Origin: Limnephilus marmoratus
Lineage: Eukaryota; Arthropoda; Insecta; Trichoptera; Limnephilidae
Length of the DNA stretch: 64,000 nucleotides
Reading direction: 5' to 3'
Assembly (NCBI GenBank): GCA_917880885.1
Contig: OU862913.1
Coordinates: 45,913,460 to 45,977,459, forward strand
In this document: in pieces, positions 55,407 through 64,000 of the stretch
Layout of the letters: every line of letters starts with the position of its first letter
Numbering within the stretch: position 1 is the first letter of the stretch
The notes under the pieces: model-generated
Database searches by the model: none
What the model saw: the letters and a program-made list of their open reading frames with translations, nothing else
What the model was told of the DNA's origin: nothing
Made by a program: the position numbers and the translations under genes

Positions 55407-55454
55407 TTGTTGGTTTCTGGGAAAGTTGTGGTTTCATTATTAGCTGACTATTTA

Positions 55455-55925
55455 GGAAAATCAACTAAATGAATTAATTCTTTCCGTATTAAAACTATAT
55501 TGTTAACCAATACTACTGCACACATTATAAAAAATCAACTAAATGAACGAATTCTTTCCTTATTCAAACATATTGTTAGCCAATACACAAACCTAAAAAA
55601 AATCAACTACATGAATGAATTCTTTCCGTATTCAAACTATATTGTTAACCAATACTACTGTACATCTTAAAAAATCAACTAAATGAACGAAATCTTTCCA
55701 TATTCAAACTATATTAACCAATACTACTGCACACCTTCAAAACATCAACTAAATGAACGAATTCTTTCCGTATTAAAACTATATTGTTAACCAATACTAC
55801 TGCACACCTTAAAAAAATCAACTACTTTCCGTATTCAAACTATTCCCATTGGGAAGTAATCTGCCGACAGTCGGGCGGACACCACAGCATATCTCTTGTA
55901 TTTGAATATTTTTGGTTACAACTGA
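55455..55925 (+). repeat. Tandem array 2 plus shared downstream flank
   Basis: Five to six monomers of the 52390-53345 family, followed by ACTTTCCGTATTCAAACTAT and CGACAGTCGGGCGGACACCA. The same ~95 bp follows array 1 (53335-53445), so array and flank were duplicated together around the piggyBac core fragments. Confidence 0.8.
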
Positions 55926-56052
55926 AACATGTTCTACAAAGAGGAAATATAAAATAAATAATAATAATAGTGAATATAAAAAAATTGGAAATTATTATTA
56001 CTTTTATGGGCCTTGTATTCCTTCCGGATCTCCAAAATTTAACACTGTCTAA

Positions 56053-56443
56053 GGGGGGCGTTCAAGTATTATGTAATGCAATTTTTGAAGATTTTTGACC
56101 CCCCCTCCCCCCCATGTAACGCGCCGTAACGTTTTTCCGTATCAATCCCCCTCCCCCCTCCTAAACGTTACGTAACGCCCAAGTGACAATTTTTACCTGA
56201 AAGTCGTTTAAATACCTTTTTTCTTGTTTTAATCGCGTTTGCGGTAATAAATAAAACAAGAGATTTCGAGAGCGAAAAGGATTGCCAACTTGGAAGATTT
56301 CAATTTCCTAGTTTTTTTTTATCTAAGTAAAGAAAAACATGTTACGAAACGCGTTGTTCGAACCCCCCTCCAGTAACGCACAGTAATGTTTCACAAGACC
56401 CCCCCCCCCCCCTAAGTGCGTTACGTAATACTTGAACGGCCCC
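56053..56443. mobile_element. PIF/Harbinger-like MITE, 391 bp
   Basis: GGGGGGCGTTCAAGTATTAT at the left and the reverse complement of GGGGCCGTTCAAGTATTACG at the right, flanked by TAA on both sides (56050-56052 and 56444-56446). G-rich ends with a 3-bp TAA duplication fit Tourist-type elements. C-tracts (CCCCCCTCCCCCCC) are repeated inside. No ORF. Confidence 0.75.
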
Positions 56444-56489
56444 TAACCTATAATATACCTACATGGTTTTACAACACATATTTTTTTTA

Positions 56490-56552
56490 TATTAGCTCCA
56501 CTAAGGAGGCCCTGAGGAAAGTAATTTCCCTAAGGTTTCCCTGTGGAGCAAC
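56490..56552 (-). repeat. Isolated LINE/retroposon 3' stem-loop
   Basis: The plus strand reads ATTAGCTCCACTAAGGAGGC, then CCTGAGGAAAGTAATTTCCC, then TGTGGAGCAAC. It is the 3' double stem of LINE family 1 / family A, in minus orientation and only ~65 bp long. It directly precedes a zinc-finger array. Confidence 0.65.
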
Positions 56553-56570
56553 ACTTTACCCCACTATGAT

Positions 56571-57323
56571 TCACAAGTTGACCCATAGTAGAGTAAAACC
56601 TTTTTCACGTTCCGAATGCAGTTACACAAGTTCTCAAAAGGAACAATTAAAAATCCACAGTATGATTCACAGAAGAGAAAAACCCTTTTCATGTCGTGAC
56701 TGCAACTATTCGTGTCCTCAAAAGGGATATATAAGAAGTCACTTGCTGACTCATAGTGGAGAAAAACTTTTTTCATGTCCTGACTGCCACTATTCATGTA
56801 CTACGAAGAGAAATCTAAAAATCACATGCTTACCCACAGTGGAGAAAAACCTTTTTCATGTCCTGAATGCAACTATTCCTCTTCTCGAAAAAAATAACTA
56901 AAACGGCACTTGCTAACTCACAGTGTTGGAAAACCTTTTTCTTCTCCCGACTGCGACTATTCATGCGCTACACAAAGGTATCTTAAAATTCACATGTTTA
57001 TCCACACTGGACAAAAACCTTTTTCATGTCCCGACTGCAATTATTCATTTTGTACAAAGGAACTTCTTAGAAATCATTTGCTGACTCACATTGACATAAA
57101 ACCTTTTACATGTTTCTACTGCGACTATTCATGTTCTACAAAGAGGCACCAAAAAACAGATGTTTACCCACAGCAGACAAAACCATTTAATTATCCCGAA
57201 TGCAGTTATTCAAGTTCTCGAAAGGGAGATTTAACCATCCACAGAGCGATTCGCAGTGGAGAAAAACCTTTTTCATGTTCTGAGTGTAACTATGCATGTA
57301 CTACAAAACCTATCTATTTATAA
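56571..57323 (+). pseudogene. C2H2 zinc-finger array, frameshifted
   Basis: About nine fingers. Good ones read KPFSCRDCNYSCPQKGYIRS, KLFSCPDCHYSCTTKRNLKI and KPFSCPDCNYSFCTKELLRN. A base is lost after KRNLKI (near 56825), shifting the frame until 56901; a new frame continues 56910-57323. Several fingers have lost zinc ligands (FSRSECSY, FNYPECSY, KTDVYPQQ). No acceptor or N-terminal exon is adjacent. It could be the finger exon of the broken gene 1, displaced far downstream, or a separate decayed duplicate. Confidence 0.8.
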
Positions 57324-57733
57324 TATTATTATATTTTAGCAGTAAGCTAACCTGTGTTTAATTAGTAAAAAGCGTTGTTGCTTTCTTCTTCGTGGCCCGT
57401 CACCTTGAACTCTCGTATAGTATTCATATGTTCCATAAATTTTTAATTATTTTTTCTTTTGCTGTTGCTGCAGTCAGCACGAGAGCCTTTATAGGCCAAT
57501 ATCAGCTGATGATGTAAATCTCCCGTTTTTTAGGACATTATGTACCTACAAACTCACTTTAATAACACTGACTACAGCAATTTGTGTTTATGCGTATTTC
57601 GTGTTTAAAACACTAACGAATACTGACAACAAAAAAAATTAAAAATGACGCACAATACAATCGAGAGATACAACATAAACGAAAAGGGTTGCCAACTTGG
57701 AAGATTTTAATTCCCATTCATTCTTATTAGGAA
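57324..57733. other. Intergenic, no gene seen
   Basis: AT-rich, no feature recognised. Confidence 0.4.
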
Positions 57734-58070
57734 TTATTTTGATGTTCTACAAAAAAAAAACCGTGTATCATTGAATTTAGATAATTGTCCAAACCGAGTG
57801 ATGAATGCATTTTCAATTGTATCTATCTTAGGGTAAAAGACGTTAATTTTAATCAGTTCTTTAGGATTTGTTGGCGTCTCATCTGCAGCTTCATATTCAA
57901 ATAATCGCTTCTTTCTTCGGGATCGGACCGGCTTAAGCGCAGATTCTATTCCAGCCTGGGAAGCTATTTCCTTAGCTGTTATTTGAGCAGACGAGCAGTT
58001 TTTCAGCAATTGCGATGCGTTTGCTAAGTCCATGATTATTTTGATTGTCCCCATTACGCTGAAAATTCTT
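57734..58070 (-). pseudogene. hAT transposase relic (ZMYM1-like group)
   Basis: The minus strand reads ITAKEIASQAGIESALKPVR, then SRRKKRLFEYEAADETPTNP, then DTIENAFITRFGQLSKFND. The pattern KPVR-RRKKR-F-YE...F-RFxQL resembles the middle of TTF-finger/DUF4371 hAT transposases. It is short and lacks catalytic residues. NNAVAERIFSVMG at its start recalls the hAT C-terminal motif, so the order looks rearranged. Confidence 0.5.
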
Positions 58071-58305
58071 TCAGCGACAGCATTATTGTATTTTTTTTTT
58101 CTTAAAAATATGATTTGGCTGATTTCAATAACTTGTCTCTGAAGTAGCCTAATAGGCGAGCAATCGCTTTTTAGATTTTTTCGTCGCCGATTATCGTACT
58201 GAGTAGCCTAAATGGCGAAAAATCGCCTACGTTTGCAACACTGCTTGCTTCCCGCACCAACCGCACTATTTAAGCGCACGATCGATAGATAGTCGATCAG
58301 TGGTC

Positions 58306-58380
58306 GGGTGTTTTAGGCGCACCCCTTACGACGGCGCCCCGTGCGGTCGCACCGCTCGCACCGCCCTAGGGCCGCCCCTG
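58306..58380 (-). mobile_element. One end of a hAT-like element
   Basis: Read on the minus strand the segment begins CAGGGGCGGCCCTAGGGCGG and is very GC-rich, as hAT ends of the CAGGGGCGG type are. The other end and a target duplication were not found, so it is a remnant, possibly of the element that carried the transposase relic just upstream. Confidence 0.5.
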
Positions 58381-59008
58381 CTCGTAAATAACGCGATATT
58401 TCAAGTTTTCCATTTTGAAAAACTAAGTGACGAAAAGAAAAAAAAACAATTAAGGAAAAAACAAATGAATTATAATTTTCGAAACACAAATACATGAGTA
58501 AATAGCTGTATAAATTTGAATTTGGAATTCCTAACTAAAGAGAAGATATTTGAGATCAAAGTTGCCAGTACGGCAAAACGCCAATTTCATATGTAAGGAC
58601 CTAATATTACTACTAAATTTAAGCTTACCCTTACAAACATTCCAAAATCACTTCTAATTGATAACTACTGAAAACAAAAATTAGCAGCTAATAAACATAG
58701 CAAAGCGGACGACTCGATTAGAACATATTCAGTCCCCAGAAATGCGTAAATTTTGTTTTTTTTTTATTTATTAATATCGAAATAAAGTAATAGGCGAAAT
58801 ACCCATTTAGCCTGACATCTTAAATCGCTAGTCACTAGACGATTTCTCAATCAGGTAGAACTGACAGTTCCAGTAGCTTCCCGTGTCCGTGTCCGTCTCC
58901 TAACGACTACAACATTGTGGCAAAGAAATCAACCCGTGACAGAGTTTTTATAGTGGTAAGCATTTTATCAATATTCTGTTCACATGCGTTACAAAAATAA
59001 AATAAAAA
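58381..59008. other. Intergenic, no gene seen
   Basis: AT-rich; no supportable feature. Confidence 0.4.
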
Positions 59009-59441
59009 AGCGTCAATGACACGTAGCGAGTTTACAAGCTACTATCTACTAAGTTTAAAAGCGGGTAAATCGGCGAGTGAGTTTGTCATGATGACACACA
59101 AAACTGTCCACTCGCTCAGAAGCGTAGGAAACTGAGGCCGCTGCTAGCGCCAGTAACAAGAATAACGACGCCTGCGTGAATTAATTCTTCAGATGTTTGA
59201 CAGTCGAAATCAGCTGTTTATCGGAAGCCATGTTGGAAACATAAATAAACCAATCACGAGCAAGCGGAGCAAGCGTGTAGGCGAGTAAAGTTGACGACCT
59301 TTCAACTTTTTTTCGTAGATTGTCAACAATCTGCTAGTCACTGCTAGTTAGCAAGTAACACGATGACACTGGGCGAGTTTACTAACAGATAGTGAATTTC
59401 CCAGATAGTGGCTTGTAAACTCGCCACGTGTCATCGACGCT
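59009..59441. mobile_element. MITE with ~39-bp inverted ends, 433 bp
   Basis: AGCGTCAATGACACGTAGCG, then AGTTTACAAGCTACTATCT at 59009-59047, against the reverse complement of 59403-59441 with three changes. The interior holds further CGAGTTTAC / ACTATCT words in both orientations. No ORF. Target duplication unclear because the left flank is A-rich. Confidence 0.75.
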
Positions 59442-59845
59442 AAACAGACATTTTTGAGGACTTTGGGTTCATTACAGTACTTACTTAAATGAAATAATAG
59501 TAATTGTTAGCTCATATTGTCTATGACCATCTATGACTTCATTCGCATATTCATAACCTCAATTCAGGGGGGTATAACTCCGATCCAAATTTTCAACCAA
59601 GTCCAAAGATAGATAATATCTATGACTGTGTGACGACAAGGTCTCTCGACCAATGGGAAAACTTTGAATTTCTATGGAAAAGCTTTTGACAGCTGGGTGA
59701 AATAATAAATCAAAATGGTTGCTCGCAACGGTTTATTTACATGCGACGCGAATTCAAAATTTGCTTCCTAAACAAGTAAAATAGGCGCGATGTGAATTTA
59801 GCAGCCTTGAATAGGTTGATTATCCGATTTTGAGAACTCGTGCAT

Positions 59846-60101
59846 ATGTTTGTGGCTACTACTATCGCAAAACGTCTCATTTCGCGATATAATGATGCTC
59901 CTCGTGAAAACCATTATAATCTGCAGGTACAAATATTTATATGAAACATTTCTGCATTTATCTTGTTTTGTTTTTATCTGTCGGTCTGTCTTGACGTATC
60001 TCATGAGATATTTTCTTCAATATTTTCAGCTAGAAACACCAAATCCTACCCTTACAGCTGACAGCCTGGTGGAGATTACTAGTGTCATTCCCCTAAAGTA
60101 G
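59846..60101 (+). CDS. Candidate two-exon 50-residue protein
   Basis: Exon 1 59846-59926 (ATG to CAG|GTACAA), exon 2 60030-60101 (TATTTTCAG| to TAG), phase 0 junction. Product: MFVATTIAKRLISRYNDAPR, then ENHYNLQ, joined to LETPNPTLTADSLVEITSVI, then PLK. The N-terminus is hydrophobic, then basic and amphipathic, suggestive of a mitochondrial or membrane-directed peptide, but this is inference. A short upstream ORF (starting ATGGTTGCTCGC near 59714) may sit in the 5' UTR. I do not recognise the protein. It could be chance. Confidence 0.3.
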
Positions 60102-60439
60102 AGAGCACGTTCCACGAGCGACGGCCCGCACCTACAGGTCTCAGAGTTTGTTTGAATTTTACCGTATTATAATAATACATATAAAAGCATTAATTTAGCA
60201 CCTTAATGATGACATATGATTGTTTGTTGTAGGTATTGCAGTAGGACAGTAACGTTGTGATGTCATGTCAGGAGATGGGGGCTGACGTGTTCCACCACTC
60301 TCTTGCACCGCTGTTCTTGAGAGGACATAAGAAGGAGGAAGAGTACTCCATGGACTGGACCAGGATGCAACAGGACCAATATATTCTCAGTAGGCTTAGC
60401 TTTTCTAAATTTGTTCTATTTTTATCAGGAGAGTACACA

Positions 60440-60700
60440 CATTGTGCAATATAGTTGTGAACTTGGAGGAGGTGGATGAGTTTGTATATCGTGGGAAGTA
60501 TGTGTATGAGAGACGGGAAGGCTGATAGAGATATTGAAAGAAAGGTAAATGTAAGTAAATCTATTAATAAAGGACTGAATGCCATTGGCGCTAACAAAAA
60601 ACTGTTTAAAGAAGCGAAACTAGCAGTCCGCAACGGAATGCTGGTATCTACCCTGATGTATGGCAGTGAGGCATGGAACTGGCAGAGGAAAGTGGACTGA
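60440..60700 (+). pseudogene. LINE family 2 RT C-terminal fragment
   Basis: Reads VVNLEEVDEFVYRGKYV, a stop, then IERKVNVSKSINKGLNAIGA, then KEAKLAVRNGMLVSTLMYGS, then EAWNWQRK. It is the connection region after the RT domain of RTE/CR1-like elements (K-x-Y-L-G..., LMYGSE-W-W). The RT core is gone. Confidence 0.75.
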
Positions 60701-60984
60701 ATGTCCTGTATATTTTCTGCCTGTACAGATAATACATGTACATAATACATGTACATTTTATATGCAGCAAAGCGTTCATTGGTCAAATCGTTGTACATAT
60801 AGTTTCATATCAATGATCGATGAACCGGTGGATGCAAGTTTTAGCCATAAGTTTGTTATAATGGATTGTCTACTTTGTAGTTGGAATTAAATTGTAGAAA
60901 TATAAGTCTGTGCAGAGCACCTTTGAGGTAACTTTTTACAAAAATGGCGCTATACAAATCATCCAAATATTATTATTATTTATG

Positions 60985-61330
60985 ATCAAGCAATGCAATG
61001 CAAGGCTGATCATAATGAGTAAGATTAAGAAAGGGACCCTCAGATGGTGTGGGCATGTAGAGCGAATGAACGAAGCGTGGGGTGTAAGTAGAATATATGA
61101 CACAGATGTGAGTGGTAGATGAAATCAGGGACGCCAGAGGAAAACCTGACACGATCAAGGGGATCCGATACTTGCGTCGGGCCACGTCAAGAGTCAGAAA
61201 TAGTATGTATGAGTTGATGTGCGAGTGTGAATGAGGCAAAGAGTGTGTGCCAAGAACGAGTTGTTTGACGGTCCGTCCTATCGGCCTACCCCTGCGGGGA
61301 AACGGCGTGATGTTAGTTTTTCTTGTATTT
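60985..61330 (+). pseudogene. LINE family 2 C-terminal tail and 3' UTR
   Basis: Reads IIMSKIKKGTLRWCGHVERM, then NEAWGVSRIYDTDVSGR, followed by stops and RHVKSQ-type sequence, then a 3' region with CCTACCCCTGCGGGGAAACG. It continues the 60440-60700 fragment; ~280 bp of unrelated AT-rich DNA lies between. The same tail is present, inverted, at 46640-46860 and in every 7.4 kb unit. Confidence 0.7.
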
Positions 61331-62986
61331 ACTGTTTTTAATAAAATACTAAAATGTTTAATTGAGTTTTTCATTTTTCTGTTGTAACCAGAGAAATGTC
61401 AAAGTCGATACTATCGTAGGAAAGCTAAATCTTATTTGAAATCGTTCTTCCCCTTTTGAAGGGATTGAAATTTCAAGTAATTTTAGGTTATTTTTACGAC
61501 AGTTGGTTTCTTCATAGGGCAACGGGTTTCAATCTGATAAAGCTCTGTCCGGAGAAAATGAGCTATAGAAAAGTAAGCTCATTTTCTCAAGGCAGTAATC
61601 TGTCAGATGCAGCTCTGTCGCCCTGGGGAACATTTTGACATTTAATTTTATTTTTAAAATAATATTTTGGGCTAATAAATTGGGTAGGTACCGAAAGATA
61701 ATTATATTGTTTATGGTCGAGCCTTTTATTTTTTTCCTCTATCCTTTGTTTATGGTATGTGTGACGACAAAGTCTCAAATCGAATAAAAAGTCGTTAAAT
61801 ATAGGTATGTATATGATCAAATAGCGTTGACATTTGGCCCATGCAAAAAGCACGAAGTTATCAATCTAATGACTGGTTTATTTATGCCTCAATTTATGAC
61901 CTCAATTATGCCTCAATTCTTCTCTCAACAAAGTTAATTGTTGACTAGCGCTTTCATCGGCGCCAATTGTTTCGTCTTTTCCAAAGTCTAATTTTACTTA
62001 AACTGTTAATATAACCTACGCAGTTAAATCAATCGTCCCACGTAAGTTACTGGTAAGATCTAATGCTGATAATAATAATAAATAAGGCCTCTGTTGAAAT
62101 CAAACTGAGCGACAGTTGTTCTTTTATTTGGGCATACTTAAATCAAAATGTACAACTTTGGTGTGTCTAACACGTCTGCGACAATCGGGTACACTTAAGG
62201 GATTCCATTTGACAATATTAAACTCGGCTAACTGAGGAATGCTTGAGCTCATTTATTAAAATAATATTTACGTATTATAAAATGTGGATGCCGATATTTT
62301 GTTAAATCTGGAATGATGGGCATGTGCGGTTATACTGGTAAAATGATATATAACAGCGTCAGATTACAGCAATCCGATGATTCTTTCTCCCGTTTTCAAA
62401 TTACTTGGTTCCGCAACCGGGCCCGAAAAGAAGAAGATGGAGAGATACGAAATTATGAATGTTAGACAAGAGCGCTAACATTTACAGCGACAAAATCGAT
62501 GCGAAAACTACGAAAATATTTAATATATATACAACTCGTTTAAAATAGAGCTAAAATCTCGCGGCCATTGTTTTAAACAGCATTTAAAGAAACACTGTAA
62601 AATTTTTCATACATATAACTTGTAAAATAACTGAAACAAACGTGTTTATAATAATTTTTGGAGCATACTTTGCGATTTTTTTCTATCGAGGGAATTTTAT
62701 ATAATTTGCGTTCCGGCGCGGGCAATGTCTAGATATTATCTTCAAGAATAACATATATTTTTTTAAGAGCTTTAAAACTTGACGTGTTTGGGAGGTAAGT
62801 ATGAAATCGGTAGTAATTCGGGTAGCGGGCCCTTAACTTCACGATCTCATTTATATCCCAATTTCAAAATATTTTTTATCCACACGTCTTCATTTTTTTA
62901 GTATATTTCTACCGAAACAAAACATTTAAAACTCATGTAACAGTTCTTAGTTATAAGAGTTCCGTTATATCAATGTTCTGTTTCAG
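61331..62986. other. Intergenic / 5' region of zinc-finger gene 2
   Basis: No coding sequence. There is a perfect 13-bp stem (GAGAAAATGAGCT, 61552-61564, against AGCTCATTTTCTC, 61576-61588). GTGTGACGACAAAGTCTC near 61750 also occurs, as GTGTGACGACAAGGTCTC, near 59627. The exon upstream of 62987, with the transcription start, was not identified. Confidence 0.45.
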
Positions 62987-63156
62987 ACACGACAGCAGTG
63001 CGATGGATCCTCTGAATCCAGACAGTGTTTCTATTAAGACAGAACCAGGGCCCCAGGAAGTAAATGGAGTTGAAATGCCGTGTACAGAGACAGATTTCGA
63101 ACTTACGGAAGTGAAAAACGAATGTTTGCAGTATGCGGAGAGTACTCCGACAGCCA
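62987..63156 (+). CDS. Zinc-finger gene 2, exon A (start exon)
   Basis: Acceptor TTCTGTTTCAG, donor CCA|GTAAGT. ATG at 63003 gives MDPLNPDSVSIKTEPGPQEV, then EMPCTETDFELTEVKNECLQ, then YAESTPTA. Acidic, with the IKTEPG core common in N-terminal regions of insect zinc-finger regulators (the core also resembles a SUMO site, inference). It ends in phase 1 and joins exon B in frame. Because an acceptor precedes it, a non-coding first exon is expected upstream. Intact counterpart of 5608-5814. Confidence 0.75.
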
Positions 63157-63579
63157 GTAAGTTTCATTTCATAATAGCATGTATTGTAAACAAATGTGAT
63201 ACCTACTATTAATATGTAAAAATGTAGGATGTTAAATTAAGCTCGTCGTCCCACCGTAATTTAATTATAAATGTAATTGTAAAGACCACCATAATTTTTA
63301 ATGTAATACGCTGTTCGTCTCGGTATATAAATCAAAAGGATGAGGTGCTCCCACAGTGTGGTGTGCCCACATGATGGGTAAGTGAGGCCAAGTTTCAGCG
63401 GTGTGTGAATGCGGTGTTGTAGACTATCGAACATATGGTCAACGAACGCTTGCTACATTCGTTCGTCATAGGGATTGTTGAGGTTCATAGGGTGAAGCCT
63501 GTTGCAGACCTAGATGTCCCCCTCTGACCCCCCCAAACATACGAAAGAAGATAATACGTGTTATGGTTTTGTTTTTCAG

Positions 63580-63738
63580 ATATGATTAGTTTCGAGACTG
63601 TCATCATCAAGGCAGAACCGGGAACCCAAGAAGGAGATGGAGGGAATATTATTAATTCTTATGTGGAAATCAATATAGACCTCCCGAATGTTAAAAATGA
63701 AAATTTAGAGCGCCCTGGAAGAATTACCCAAACAAACG
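63580..63738 (+). CDS. Zinc-finger gene 2, exon B
   Basis: Acceptor GTTTTTCAG, donor AAACG|GTAAAA. It reads MISFETVIIKAEPGTQEGDG, then YVEINIDLPNVKNENLERPG, then RITQTN, in frame with exon A (junction Asn) and exon C (junction Asp). It carries a second KxEPG core. Counterpart of 8965-9117. Confidence 0.75.
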
Positions 63739-63837
63739 GTAAAACAGACTTTTTTGTTAAACTTTACAATTTGCGCTATAAGTACCTACTATTTTTTTTT
63801 ATGAATTTACTGTACTTACTTTTATAATCTTTTTCAG

Positions 63838-64000
63838 ACATGATGACCAACCTGAAGACGAATTTTGGAAAAAAACGATTCTCTTGTCCCCATTGTAAGT
63901 ACTGCTGCTCATTCAAGTCGACGTTAGAAAAGCACATTTCTGCTCATAGTGGAGAAAAACCCTTTTCATGTTCCGTTTGCAACAATTTTTTTTCTACGAA
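63838..64000 (+). CDS. Zinc-finger gene 2, exon C, start of the finger array (runs off the window)
   Basis: Acceptor CTTTTTCAG. The frame reads MMTNLKTNFGKKRFSCPHCK, then YCCSFKSTLEKHISAHSGEK, then PFSCSVCNNFFST, and is open at the window end. The first finger has all ligands (C-x2-C...H-x3-H); the second begins FSCSVC. Linker SGEKPF is canonical. The protein should be a nuclear DNA-binding regulator with more fingers to the right. Its exon plan A-B-C equals that of the broken gene at 5608-11238. Confidence 0.8.

Noticed and set aside
60230..60454. Possible coding exon (SCQEMGADVFHHSLAPLFLR...)
   Set aside because: Open for ~65 codons, but the donor is weak (CTCA|GTAGGC), no partner exon in phase was found, and it lies directly before a LINE fragment.
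1..64000. CRISPR arrays, operons, phage or bacterial features
   Set aside because: Introns, polyadenylation signals, LINEs and SINEs show eukaryotic DNA; the tandem arrays have no spacer-repeat design.

Overview
This is eukaryotic, AT-rich genomic DNA, most likely from an insect. Evidence: split genes with GT-AG introns, C2H2 zinc-finger genes with KxEPG-type N-terminal exons, several non-LTR retrotransposon (LINE) families, hAT, piggyBac and PIF/Harbinger-like DNA elements, and tRNA-derived retroposons. The species cannot be fixed from the sequence; a hemipteran is my guess. There are no operons, ribosome binding sites or CRISPR arrays. Very little is ordinary host gene; most of the window is mobile DNA in nested layers.

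Layout. 1-663 is a decayed zinc-finger array on the minus strand. 1.9-12.4 kb holds the exons of a broken zinc-finger gene (exon A 5608-5814, exon B 8965-9117, exon C 11135-11238). These are separated by a fold-back element, two hAT-like elements with exact 8-bp target duplications, a probable solo LTR, a MITE and LINE fragments, and are followed by a six-copy tandem array whose unit carries splice-like signals. 12716-42982 is the dominant structure: four copies of a ~7.4-7.6 kb unit with perfect 25-bp inverted ends, arranged head-to-tail, head-to-tail | tail-to-tail, so that the whole is a ~30 kb palindrome of two double-unit arms. The units are separated only by (TA)n. Each carries the same passengers (four copies of a ~430 bp retroposon, a LINE 3' end, tRNA-like SINEs, a pyrimidine-rich repeat), and copy-specific insertions show that they have separate histories.

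43.0-46.5 kb is a LINE ORF2 on the minus strand with all RT and RNase H catalytic motifs present. 47.9-51.8 kb is a plus-strand gene whose last exon is an uninterrupted piggyBac transposase-derived frame. Two upstream exons join to it in frame, and one of its catalytic aspartates reads as asparagine, which suggests a domesticated, transposition-dead protein. 51.84-55.9 kb is a second, shattered piggyBac gene, interrupted by tandem arrays, a hAT element and a LINE.

56-64 kb contains a PIF/Harbinger-like MITE, a zinc-finger pseudogene, hAT transposase debris, another MITE, a possible two-exon 50-residue gene and, at the right edge, an intact paralogue of the broken zinc-finger gene (exons at 62987, 63580 and 63838, running off the window).

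How it fits together: the zinc-finger genes form a local family (two spliced loci plus two finger arrays) undergoing duplication and decay. The LINE 3' stem-loop also ends the ~430 bp retroposon, so the latter probably uses the LINE's reverse transcriptase. The 7.4 kb unit behaves as a large non-autonomous TIR element landing in TA microsatellites.
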